DNA of 15,896 nt. Source: Gonapodya prolifera JEL478 (lineage: Eukaryota > Monoblepharomycota > Monoblepharidomycetes > Monoblepharidales > Gonapodyaceae). The translations under genes and the position numbers were made by a program. The notes beneath the pieces were generated by a model, which ran no database searches, was not told the DNA's origin, and worked only from the letters and a program-made list of their open reading frames with translations. Positions 1-8,548 of this stretch are shown here, in pieces. The stretch spans positions 168,495 to 184,390 of the forward strand of contig KQ965828.1 of the NCBI GenBank assembly GCA_001574975.1, read 5' to 3'. Numbering within the stretch: position 1 is the first letter of the stretch; each line of letters starts with the position of its first letter.

Positions 1-144
1 ATGCATTAGACAACAGCAGACTGTGATCTCGGTGGTGGGAAGGTGGGGTGACGTGGGAAATTCGCGTGGTGGGTACAGGCGAGGGTATTCCGATGGGTCG
101 TCTCCTGGTCTGCCAACGTGCTCAACGTGCCCGGTCCTTCATAA

Positions 145-440
145 TGAAGCCTGAAAGCAGAAACTCCATCTTGCACAAGAACTAACGACGTGGCAACTCC
201 AAAGGGAGAAATGCACCACGACACGACAAAGTGTTGAGGAACATGAGAAACGAGAAGGGACGAGCATTGGTCACGTTTCTCGCCTTCGCAGCTCGCCAGA
301 GCATTCTCCAAAAGTCACTTCATCAAAAATGACTCGTCGAAACGTAGAACGCGAGGCTGGCAAGCGACTTGTGAGAGAGTGGCGCGCAACTGTTTCCTTG
401 TAAGCACATTCGCGGCCGGATCATTCTCCAAATCAAGAGA
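145..440. repeat. Diverged direct repeat, copy 1
   Basis: Non-coding DNA that recurs in diverged form at 675-990 in the same orientation. Shared landmarks, in the same order, are GAAAGC-GAAACTC, a CCAAAG-GAGAAA block, GACACGA, the sequence around CATTCTCCAAAA (303 here, 839 in the second copy) and GGCGCGCAA (381 and 937), followed by CATTCG-GGCC and another CTCCAAA. The offset drifts from about 530 to 556 bases, so the copies have picked up indels. A third, partial copy of the GCGCGCAA...CATTCTCCAAAG portion lies at about 525-580. No reading frame in it resembles a protein. It may be subtelomeric satellite or the remains of an old mobile element; the sequence does not decide. Confidence 0.5.
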
Positions 441-674
441 TGGCATCAAACTGTCAACGTTACCATGAGAAGAACATATCACGACTCGATAGGAATATTA
501 GCCGCGATAACCAATGAAGAGAACCTGTCGCGCAAGGAGCCATTTGAAATGGCGTCGCAGTCAGAACATTCTCCAAAGTTCGCGATGTTGTCAATCTTTC
601 TCGCATATTCCAAAACGTCAGCCTTCTCAACGATCACAGTCACTTATTGTGTGCGTTACGTGAACAGGAAAGTG

Positions 675-990
675 TAGACCGAAAGCCGAAACTCAATCGG
701 CATCCCCAAAGAGAAAAAAAAAAAAAATGCGTGACACGATGTGGCGTGGAACCCGATACATCACAAATCACAAGTGACAAAAGGTGAAAAATGGGAAAGA
801 GGAGTGTTGGTGGCGTGTCATGCCTTTGCAAGCAGAACATTCTCCAAAAACCATGTCACCAAGCTGTCCCACGGCCCATTCCCAAGTTAAACAACATGCC
901 ACGACTCAGTGGGGAATTCAAGATACGTGGAAAAATGGCGCGCAAGAATTCCCCTTTAGCGCATTCGTGGCCCGACCTCTCTCCAAAAGT
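675..990. repeat. Diverged direct repeat, copy 2
   Basis: Second copy of the repeat at 145-440. It contains a run of about 14 A residues near 713 that the first copy lacks. Short open frames in both strands here are low-complexity and share nothing with known proteins, so I treat the whole of 1-1180 as non-coding repeat DNA. Confidence 0.5.
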
Positions 991-1214
991 GATGTTATCA
1001 AAGGTCTCCGAGTAATCAACATGCCGCGCGTTCATAGAGAATCTGTAAGAAAAAGCGAAATTGCTGAAAACGCAAAAGGATGATAACATGGTTTGCTAGA
1101 CGCTGTACACGTGTTTGAAGCTATAAATCCATCCCCATCTCTTTTGCTCCCAGTTTCCAAGCGTCCAGACATTGCCACCGTAGCAATCACAGCTAGGCCT
1201 GTCGACTGGTCCCA

Positions 1215-1462
1215 AAATCGAGCTCCGTTCTTGAGGAGGACCTCAGTAACATCGACCCGTCCATGCAAGATTTCCAAGACCGATGCGCTTTCTGCATGCA
1301 CCACGTCCTCGCGCCTATCGAACCCTCCGACGCCGTCTTCCACCCTTACTTTCAACGTCACTTTCTTCCTCGCGTCCGTACTCGCTCCCGCTTCAATCAA
1401 AAAGCTCACATCCACTTTCGACGATATCAATCAGTCTGGCGTTCAGCTTGTAATCATTGAAA
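1215..1462 (-). pseudogene. Ankyrin-like family relic (copy A)
   Basis: Read on the minus strand this matches the N-terminal part of the intact ankyrin-like gene at 3344. LNARLIDIVES (about 1450-1420) corresponds to the family start, and after a frame change VDVSFLIEAGASTDARKKVT and a later LEILHGRVDVTEVLLKNGA follow the same order and spacing as in the intact copy. The two pieces are in different frames, there is no ATG in frame with the first, and similarity fades beyond the second ankyrin-like helix pair. It is therefore a broken fragment of about 80 codons. It is the only copy on the minus strand and lies head-to-head with copy B, about 560 bases away, which suggests an inverted duplication. 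Confidence 0.75.
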
Positions 1463-2024
1463 GACTTCTGTGAAAAGGTATGATTTTGTGTCATGGAATG
1501 AAGGGTATGAGTATCAAACACCGGGGTATCGGTGAAGGATTGGAATGAGTCAACCTTTTCAAGTGTCTAAACCTTGTGCCCACACTCGCCCCGTGCTGAA
1601 CCCTCACACAGCTACCGCTGATTCCGTGGAAGATATCGAGAAAATGCTTCAGAAAAGATGGGTAAATCGCGAATCGCGCTCAACAGTGGTTTACGTCACC
1701 GGCTAAAGCCCGATTCATATGTGACATGTGCTTTAAAACAACAAATATTACTCCATAAACGCAGCTGCTTTAGCACATGAACTTGGCTGACACTGCCTCC
1801 ACATAATTACAAGGATTGGGAGATTGTGCGACATCCTCCGCAGACGGAATGGAAGAGCGTAATCGGACAGAAGTGCAAGTAGAGTCAGGTCGCCCGAATA
1901 AAACCGTTGTGGGCGCGAGGCCTTCTGGATTGCATTCATCAGGTCGGTGGCAGATCAATCTTGACCAAAGGAAGCACTTTTTCCAAAGTCTCGTCGGATC
2001 CTCCCATTCGATTTCACGCGAAAC
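1463..2024. other. Spacer between divergent ankyrin-like relics
   Basis: No convincing gene. A stretch near 1610-1665 can be read as a helix resembling the start of the ankyrin-like family (ADSVEDIEKMLQKR), but it is short and isolated. The rest is unassigned and presumably contains decayed promoters of the flanking relics. Confidence 0.4.
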
Positions 2025-3019
2025 ATGGCGGAGATTCTCAACGCACAGCTGATTGACGCCGTGGAAGCAGGGCCGTTGGCCGATGTGAAGCGACTGATCG
2101 ACTAGGGAGCAAGCCCGATGCGAGGAAGACGGTGACGCAAGGGTATCACTATGAGAGGGAGACTCTTGATGGCGAGAGTGCACTCGCTCTTTTGATCTTG
2201 CACGGTGCATTGGACGTCGTGCATGAGCTGCTGGACCAGGGAGCGAGAGTTGACGGTGCGGTCGAATGGCCCATCGCCAATTTCGGTGACAACAAAAACT
2301 GGAGCTCGAACGAATGGCGCCACGAGCGCTGGGAGTTCCGGCTACGGTTCCCTAACCCGCTGTGCCTGGCACCCGGTGGACGAAGCAGGGAGATGAAATG
2401 GTAGTACGGACGCAGCGAGAAGAGACCGCGCAGGGACGGGTCGCTCCAAATCAATCGGAGAGGTGGCAGGGTCGTCTTGACGCATCCGACCAATTTCCTT
2501 GTTTCTGTCGCTTTCACTGTCCACCCAGTCGACATGGAAATCGTCTGGCTTCTTCTCGTGTACGGCGTTCCTGTTAGCGACGTTGAAGTTCTTGCAGCGC
2601 AGAGGAGGAACGCCGACGTATTTCCGCCTTCTGAGACTTCAGAAGAGCGACCCCGTCCCTCGATGTATCCCGTGACGAACATTGCAGCTGGAACTTGCAG
2701 TCAAATATCTCACGTCAAAAATATTGGAGCTATATGTGTCTGTTTCAGAAGCTGAAGACGCGGTCGGGCGTAAGGAACAGATGCGTAGTCGACTCGCACA
2801 GTGAGTGATTGTCTACTGCCTTCCCATTCTGTATTTCCAACATATTCTCTTTATTCTCGCCAAACCTTCAGACAATTTTCTCAATTGGAGAATAACCATT
2901 CGTATCTGCAAGATCGCAGTAATACTTTAACGCGGCGTACGAAGTCGCATTTGGACGGGAACATTGCATCGAGCCGAATGAGCAGCACCACAGCACCACA
3001 ACCGACTAAGTCTGGTTAA
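2025..3019 (+). pseudogene. Ankyrin-like/coiled-coil family relic (copy B)
   Basis: A decayed paralogue of the gene at 3344-5200. It begins with ATG at 2025 and reads 26 codons similar to the family N-terminus before an in-frame TAG at 2103. A one-base loss near 2116 then shifts the frame to DARKTVT, followed by DGESALALLILHGALDVV and WRHERWEF, close matches to the intact gene. Another shift leads to HPVDMEIVWLLLVYG at about 2520-2565. Further on, EAEDAVGRKEQMRSRLA (about 2748-2800) joins across a 2801-2871 intron to QFSQLENNHSYLQDR, matching the coiled-coil start of the intact protein. The retained intron sits at the homologous position and in the same phase. No SH3 domain follows; the frame stops at 3017-3019. 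The number and spread of lesions make it non-functional, although its pattern shows it was once a full exon-intron gene. Confidence 0.85.
2801..2871 (+). other. Intron retained in relic B
   Basis: GTGAGT donor and CCTTCAG acceptor with a pyrimidine-rich interior, 71 bases. It interrupts a codon after its second base, as does intron 1 of the intact paralogue (4210-4276), so the two introns are homologous. This rules out an origin of copy B by reverse transcription of spliced RNA. Confidence 0.75.
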
Positions 3020-3343
3020 ATCGCCATCAGTGTTCAGTGTCAGTTCTCTGATGTCTGAAAGTTCAAAGTCGGTTGAATGTGGAGACCAAAATTACCTCAC
3101 CAGGTTTTCTGCTGGCTAGCAACGCTAATTATTGGTACAGTCGGCGGGAGCATGAGCACAATTATTTTGGATGGTTTGCTGAACTTTAATACTTTTTCCA
3201 TGGCTTAGCGACTTCATTTTGTTTGTATCAAAAGAAGAAGGGTGACGAGATCGGCGGCCAACGACTGGAATTTAGCCCAATCCGCTCTCCGACCAATCCC
3301 ATTCGCTTCCCCGTACCATTTCCACGCCATCAAAACCGCATCC
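3020..3343 (+). promoter_or_regulatory. Upstream region of the intact ankyrin-SH3 gene
   Basis: Between the end of relic B and the chosen ATG at 3344. The coding frame is also open from 3242, but that stretch has no family similarity and the paralogues begin at the equivalent of 3344, so I treat 3020-3343 as promoter and 5' leader. No clear TATA box or operator was identified. Confidence 0.3.
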
Positions 3344-5200
3344 ATGTCAGCTAAAACCAATGCCCTACTAATCGAGGCGGTGGAATCCGGTCGCGACGCG
3401 GACGTGAAGCATCTGATCGAAGTCGGTGGCGCCAGTCCCGATGCCCGGAAGAGAGTCACGCTACGGTTCAAAGTCGAAGCATTTCTGGGATCCGAGTCGA
3501 AGGAAGAAACAGTGGATGGCGAAAGCGCACTCGCGCTAGCCATCCTCCACCGCAAGGTTGGAGTAGCGCGGGTCCTGCTCGAAAAGGGCGCGAAAGCGGA
3601 CGGCCCTCTCACTTGGAAGATTGCAAACTACTTCCAAGGTCGGAACGGAACTGCCCAAGAGTGGCGCCGGGAGAGGTGGCTCTTCACCGAGACTTACCCA
3701 AGCGCTCTGTTACTTGCCATGGCCGTGGGCGGGACCGCGTCGTTCTGGAACAACGAGACACAGGACAGACCCGACAGGGAGGGCCAGACGGCAATTAATT
3801 TGAAGGGCGGGACAGTTACGATGAACCATCCAGGGTGGGATGGCGCGCGATGTGTGTGGATTCATCCCCCCGAGAGCGTGGAAATCGTTCGGCTTCTCCT
3901 CGTACACGGTGCCTCAATCGGCGATGCAGAGATGAAGGGTGCACGGAGAAAAGTCAACAGGGAGTTCCTTCGCACTCTGGAGTCCCATAAAAGCAGTCCC
4001 ATTCCTCGAGCGCTGCCTGCAACTGCTCCACCTGCTCCACCTGCTCCACCTGCTCCACCTGCTCCACCTGCTGCACCGGCTGCACCTGCTTCACGTGCGG
4101 TACCTACCAGTCCTCAACTCGCTCCAAATAACGAGGATCTTACTTCTCGCGCTGTTGCAACCGAGGCACGTGCCATCGCTGCAGAGAAGAAATTTGGTGA
4201 AAGCGAGAGGTGAATACATGAACTGAGGAGATATGTTTTTGTCGACTAACAGATAAATAATGTCGCCACCATGAAGGAAACTCGCCGAAGCTGAGCTGAA
4301 CGCAAGCGCACTCCAAGACCGTAACACAAGGCTGGATCAAGAGAACGCTTCTCTTCGTGCCCGCCTTGCTATCAGCGAGCGAGAGAGCGCCCCTCTTCGC
4401 GACATTGTGTCCACTCTTCGTGAAAAGGCCGCTTCACTACACCAAAAGGTATCCACTCTTACTCAAGAGATAGCCTCGCTGCAGCAAAACAATACGTGGC
4501 TTCAGCAGGAGCTCTCCGCGCTGCGTGCCCAGAACGATGCACTGGTTGCCGAGAACGCATCTCTTCTCTCCCAATTGCCTCCTCCGCCTGAAGCTGTTGT
4601 GCGACCTCCGACAAAAATCCGCAAAATGATGTTCGCGGTCGGGGACTATGAGGCTCAAGATGATGACGAGATACATCTTACACCGGGGGACGAGATATTT
4701 GTCAATCTGGCGTACGCGGATGGATGGGGATACGTGAGTTGAATCTCTCATTATCTCATACATCATCGGCACATGCATCTAACCCTCGCATTGTTCAGGG
4801 CCTCCATACTACCGCCAACAAATCCGGCCACTTCCCACTCTCCCACGTCTCCGACGACCCTCCCTCCTCCTTCCCGCCCTTCTCCATCACCGCGCCGCCA
4901 GCGACGTCTCGTCTAGACTCGCTTCCCCAGTTTACCGCGCCAGCTTCCTCACTTTTCGCTTCGTCGGGGACTGTGCGGGACGTGGCTGGGCCCCGGCGCC
5001 CCGTTTTGGATTCAAGGGTTGGAGGGCCAGCACTCGTTTCGTCCGCCACGCCGCTTCCTACGGAGCGGCGGCCCTTGAGCTTTGATTCGAGGTTGGACAT
5101 GGGTACGAGTACCGTGGTGGGAGGAATCGGCGGACGGTTGGCGAAGTCAGGTGTAGATACGGTGGGTATCGCGGTGCTAAGCGCAGGAACAGAAAATTAG
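3344..5200 (+). CDS. Ankyrin-like, coiled-coil and SH3 domain protein
   Basis: A three-exon gene (3344-4209, 4277-4733, 4799-5200) giving 574 residues without a break. Residues 1-215 hold ankyrin-like helix pairs: LIEAVESGRDADVKHLIE at 9-26, SALALAILHRKVGVARVLLE at 61-80, and VEIVRLLLVHGA at 179-190. They are separated by unusually long loops, so they are not canonical 33-residue repeats. A Pro/Ala-rich linker lies at 225-250, and a leucine-heptad coiled coil at about 270-390. An SH3 domain lies at about 406-460, with the ALYDY-like FAVGDY, the acidic RT loop DDDE, GDEIFV, DGW, and GHFPLSHV replacing the usual FPSNYV. A Ser/Pro-rich tail follows. SH3 domains bind proline-rich peptides, and with the oligomerising coiled coil this suggests a cytoplasmic scaffold. 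The start is set by alignment with relics B and D. Three broken paralogues surround it. Confidence 0.9.
4024..4092 (+). repeat. 9-base coding minisatellite
   Basis: Five perfect copies of GCTCCACCT from 4024 to 4068, then degenerate copies to about 4092. It encodes the Ala-Pro-Pro linker between the ankyrin-like part and the coiled coil. The period is a multiple of three, so copy-number change would alter linker length without breaking the frame. Confidence 0.9.
4210..4276 (+). other. Intron 1 of the ankyrin-SH3 gene
   Basis: GTGAAT donor, GACTAAC branch site at 4244-4250 and an ATGAAG acceptor; 67 bases. Removing it joins GESE to R-KLAEAEL with the frame preserved and makes the coiled coil continuous. 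Without splicing, the frame stops at 4211. Confidence 0.85.
4734..4798 (+). other. Intron 2 of the ankyrin-SH3 gene, inside the SH3 domain
   Basis: GTGAGT donor, CTAAC branch site at 4779-4783 and TTGTTCAG acceptor; 65 bases, phase 0. It splits the SH3 domain after DGWGY, and splicing restores the final strands GLHTTANKSGHFPLSHV. Confidence 0.9.
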
Positions 5201-5483
5201 GCGTGTGGACAACAAATCAGAGTGGCAGAGTGTAGCTGTTGTTAGATGTTGGGTAGTAACTGTGAGGCAGAAGCATCAACTGATAGCAATTGTCACAGTT
5301 TCAGTTAGCGAATGCAGGAAAGTGCGCTGATTCGGGTAGGCGTAACAGTTGCGGTGCTCGATTAGCAGATTAGCTGCCGACCCTTCGGGATTAGCAATTA
5401 CCCCGGAGCTCCATTCCAAAAAGGGCAACTCTCCTGACCCAAGCATCCCCAAACAAGCTGCAGCCACATTCCAAACCGCCGAG

Positions 5484-6105
5484 ATGTCGAACACTCTACC
5501 AAAGGCATCAGATGGGGCCGAGCCCGCCCAGGCGGATGGAGGAAACGGATGGGGCGCAAAGTTTAAGGCCTGGGCTAAACCTCTTGCCATCGGGACAGCT
5601 GTTGGAGCCACTGTCGCATTCGGAGTGCCTCTTGCGGTTACGGCCTTTGGCTTTACTAGTGCGGGAGTCGCTGCAGGTACGCTTTGATGTTTCGTTCAGT
5701 TTGACTACTTTGCAAGATGCCATACTAAGTAGTTTGATACGTCCTTTATCAGGAAGTCTAGCTGCAGCGTGGCAGTCGACCATGGGCGGCTACGTGGCTG
5801 CAGGATCTCTGTTTGCTACTCTTCAATCCTTGGGTGCGACTGGGGCCATTGTGACCCTTGCTACGTCCAGTGGGATGGCGCTGGGAGCAGCAGCAACTCT
5901 GTTGATCAAGTATCTTCAGAGTTACAATGTTGAAACTGCGACTGCCGAAGACGCCAACAAGGTCGTTTCAGCAGTGGAGGGTTTCTTAAGTCGGGCGGAA
6001 AGTGCGAATGTTGCACAGGGGGTCCTTCAAGAGATTAGAGACCTTCTCCGTGATATCAGAAGGAAACTCGAGCAAAAGAGCAGCGTAGAGAAATCGGACC
6101 TGTAG
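5484..6105 (+). CDS. Interferon-induced 6-16 (IFI6/IFI27)-like small membrane protein
   Basis: Two exons (5484-5676, 5753-6105) encode 181 residues. The spliced core contains GFTSAGVAAGSLAAAWQS at about 56-73 and YVAAGSLFATLQSLGATGA at 78-96, the signature of the Ifi-6-16 (ISG12) family. The Gly/Ala-rich hydrophobic stretches at about 34-55 and 77-117 should form membrane helices. Residues 120-181 form a charged, probably coiled helix (EIRDLLRDIRRKLEQK). In animals, family members are small hydrophobic proteins, several of them at mitochondria, with links to apoptosis. Whether this protein shares that role is unknown. The ATG at 5484 directly precedes a hydrophilic N-terminus; the frame is open further upstream, but that part is not family-like. 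No signal peptide is seen. The gene lies 283 bases downstream of the ankyrin-SH3 gene on the same strand. Confidence 0.88.
5677..5752 (+). other. Intron of the IFI6-like gene
   Basis: GTACGC donor, TACTAA branch site at 5723-5728 and TTATCAG acceptor; 76 bases, phase 1. It splits the GVAA-GSLAAA family signature, which only becomes continuous when it is removed. This is strong support for the gene model. Confidence 0.88.
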
Positions 6106-6310
6106 ATGTACAGCATGACCATGACTTTTGGAGTCTGCAATCCGAGATAAATTTTCAAATCTCGTCACAAGCCAGAATCACTTCCCCTTTCAAAATGTTT
6201 CACCTAATCTAGGCACCATCTCCACTCCCTTTCATCACTCAAGCTTTTTGTATGAAGCTACTGCCTTCAGTCTTCATTGATGGTTTCGAAGGCAGAACGT
6301 TGTAGTCCGG

Positions 6311-7494
6311 ATGTCAAGTTTGAAAAGGGCTTGGCAGTCCATATATCCGGAGCCAAGCTGTGAACATATTACGAAGTAAAGTCTTTGAAACGTCGCTGCC
6401 GTCTATGGTTGGGACCATTCCGTCGACTTTCAGCCGTTCCTTCTTTTCAGTTGATTCTTCAGGCTCTTCCGTTTCGATCTCAGTCCTTCTGTCCATCTCT
6501 GCTCGAAATGCTGGGGAGGGACTCGCAGGACGCGGCTGGGCTTCAGCTCCGCTCGCCGAAGCCAAAGGAAGGTGGCGAATGGCGGGAGAGACTGGCACAG
6601 GCGCAGGCAAAAGTGGACGAATACACCTCCATTGCCAAGGATCGCAGGGCTCAGGTGCAAGCTGCGGAAAAGACGTTAGAGAATGCTCTGAGAACTTTAG
6701 CCGAGGAAAAGCAGCATCTGGAGGGACCAGAATGGGAACGAGAGCACTGGCAAACAGTTGTCAAGCAGACCGAACGTGGAATGGCAATCGGAGTGTTGGA
6801 AGACCTCATCGCGGGTGTGTGGCTTCCTCGATTCGACACCGATTGCTTCTTCACCGATTGAAATGTTCCCCCAATGTCACAGAAACATGATACATTCTCG
6901 ACATGTCCGATAGGCTGTTAAAAAATCCTTCGGAGGAAGATGGGATACAGTCGGCAGCGAAAGCTCTGCCACACACCCAAGGCATTACCTGATCAGGCGG
7001 TTGCGTTCAACTTAGGAAATCAAAGCTCACCGCGACTTTCTCGGATGGTCCGAGAATCTTTGGGGCGCACCAGCGGGATTGCAACGGGGAGACCCGGAGC
7101 TGGTTCCCGAACCAGACGAGCCTCTCCTGCGAAAGCCCGAAGGTCTTCTTTCGACGGAGGATATTTTCCATGGGGAGACGTTAACACCTGGGGCCAGCTT
7201 GGTATGAAGAAAGATGATATGGATGCATATGGTATTGAGGTGAACAGAATGCATCTTGGCGGGCGTATTCCGACTTGTTGACTCCTGACCAGACATTGAT
7301 CCACCCCTCTTGTGCCACTTCTCTCCAGTGAAAAGGAAGTTTCTGATTCGCCATCAAAAACATCAATAGTCAGCCGGACCAGCGAAGCCAAGCACCAAGG
7401 AAACACCGCGAATCCGGAAGCACCTAGCCATCAGCAATCCAGCACAGTGGAAGTTCCCTCTGAAGTGAATGAGTACGACGACACACTTCACTGA
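6311..7494 (+). CDS. Unrecognised multi-exon gene with a coiled-coil segment (model uncertain, possibly decayed)
   Basis: I do not recognise the family. A plausible start is ATG 6311 (MSSLKRAWQSIYPEPS), joined by an intron at about 6360-6433 to a frame open from 6434. That frame carries an Ala/Glu/Gln-rich helix, likely a coiled coil (ERLAQAQAKVDEYTSIAKDR and EKTLENALRTLAEEKQHLE), to about 6816. A further exon from 6914 reads AVKKSFGGRWDTVG and on to HYLIRRLRST, then meets a TAG at 7013. The same frame resumes as EIKAHRDFLGWSENLWG and continues to about 7201. A last exon, from about 7336, is hydrophilic, begins EVSDSPSKTS and ends at TGA 7492-7494. Either the TAG is a nonsense mutation or an unseen intron removes it; the only available donor there (GTCGGC) is poor. 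No catalytic motif is visible. Only the coiled-coil exon is well supported; ATG 6508 is an alternative start. Confidence 0.4.
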
Positions 7495-7755
7495 CACCAC
7501 CTGGCCCGAAGGTCAAGAGAAGGAAGCACGGTGAATAACCTCAGAGATGGTATCTGAATTTCACGCATATTAGGTATCTTTGTTGCAGTAACTTACAGTT
7601 TATTATTCTTTCTGCTCATGTTGATGTGTCTGGAGCTGAAAAATCACGTTTCGTCGCAAGCCTGCGGCTCTTCACATTTCACAAGTATCACGTTGAATGC
7701 TGAAGAAGCTTTTTTATGATAGATGGGTGCAGTGCTTGAGAGAGGGAACGGCTAC

Positions 7756-8415
7756 ATGTCAACAGCTCTGGATTCCCAGCTGATTAACACGGTGGAGGCG
7801 CGTAGAGTGGACGAGGTGGAGTGCTTGATGAATTCTGGGGCAAGTCCCGATGCAAAGAAGAGAGTGACTCTCAAGGCGAAAGTCCGACGATGGTTCGCGT
7901 CGGAGTGAACGGAGGACACCGTGGATGGAGGGAGTGCATTGGTGCTAGATCCTGCTGGTGGACATTGACATTGTGAGGGTGCTGCTGGAGAAAGGTGCGA
8001 GTGTTGATGGGGGCGTCCAATGGCGAATCTGCAACTATTTCGGCGATCAAAACTGGAGCATTGATGAGTGGAAGTCACAGAAATGGGCATGGTCACTTTC
8101 CTTCTCGACCGTGCCGTCCTTGGCGATTGGCGGGTATGGAGGCGAGGAGACGGACCACAACGGGAATATAAGTGGGCGAGACCGGGAACAAGTGCGACGG
8201 ACATGGTAAATAGGAGTAGAGGATGAGTGACGCTCACACGTCCAGGGAAGGCAGACGAAGTCTGCACCTTGTTAATGCTGCAGCCCATAATTGAGATTGT
8301 TCGCCTCTTACTGACATTCGGAGCGCGTGTCACAGATCCAATTTTGGAGGAGGCACGAAAGAATACTGATGTAAAGATTTTCGAAGTGGTGAAAGCTTTT
8401 CGCAAAGACGCGTAG
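7756..8415 (+). pseudogene. Ankyrin-like family relic (copy D)
   Basis: Starts with ATG at 7756 and aligns to the intact gene at 3344: LDSQLINTVEARRVDEVECL, then NSGASPDAKKRVTLKAKV. An in-frame TGA at 7906-7908 interrupts a segment equivalent to SESKEETVDGES. An extra base near 7948 shifts the frame to VDIDIVRVLLEKGASVDGG and WRICNYFGDQNWSIDEWKS. Another shift between about 8150 and 8200 and a TGA at 8224 precede the last piece, VTLTRPGKADEVC and IIEIVRLLLTFGARV. It ends at 8415 with no coiled coil or SH3 part, so it is also truncated. No GT-AG pairs bypass the stops. The lesions differ from those in copies A and B, so the copies decayed independently. Confidence 0.85.
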
Positions 8416-8497
8416 GACTCGTCGTAGCATATGCTCTAAGTACTCGTAGTGTTGTACTTTATCTGATTACCTCGTTACTGTATGATCTATACGTGTA

Positions 8498-8503
8498 AAT
8501 AAA
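8498..8503 (+). terminator. AATAAA polyadenylation-like signal after relic D
   Basis: AATAAA about 85 bases downstream of the last stop of copy D on its strand. It is probably a leftover 3' end signal. The region 8416-8548 separates it from the convergent helicase relic. Confidence 0.4.
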
Positions 8504-8548
8504 GTTGCGAATGTACCAAACTCGCCTTTTACAAAGCTAAAACCACAC

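Noticed and set aside
1093-1473. Plus-strand frame of 126 codons
   Set aside because: Antisense to ankyrin-like relic A, which has clear family similarity on the minus strand.
1600-1670. Possible fifth ankyrin-like fragment (ADSVEDIEKMLQKR)
   Set aside because: Only about 14 residues with weak resemblance and no continuing similarity.
2149-2682. Minus-strand frame of 177 codons
   Set aside because: It lies antisense to relic B, whose plus-strand reading matches the family; the antisense composition is Ser/Arg-rich shadow.
6940-7281. Plus frame beginning MGYSRQRKL
   Set aside because: Basic, Ser/Arg-rich shadow of the frame reading EIKAHRDFLGWSENLWG, which is more protein-like.
8205-8246. 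Candidate 42-base intron in relic D (GTAAAT...TCCAG)
   Set aside because: Alignment with the intact gene shows that coding similarity (VTLTRPG) runs through its 3' half, so it is not an intron.
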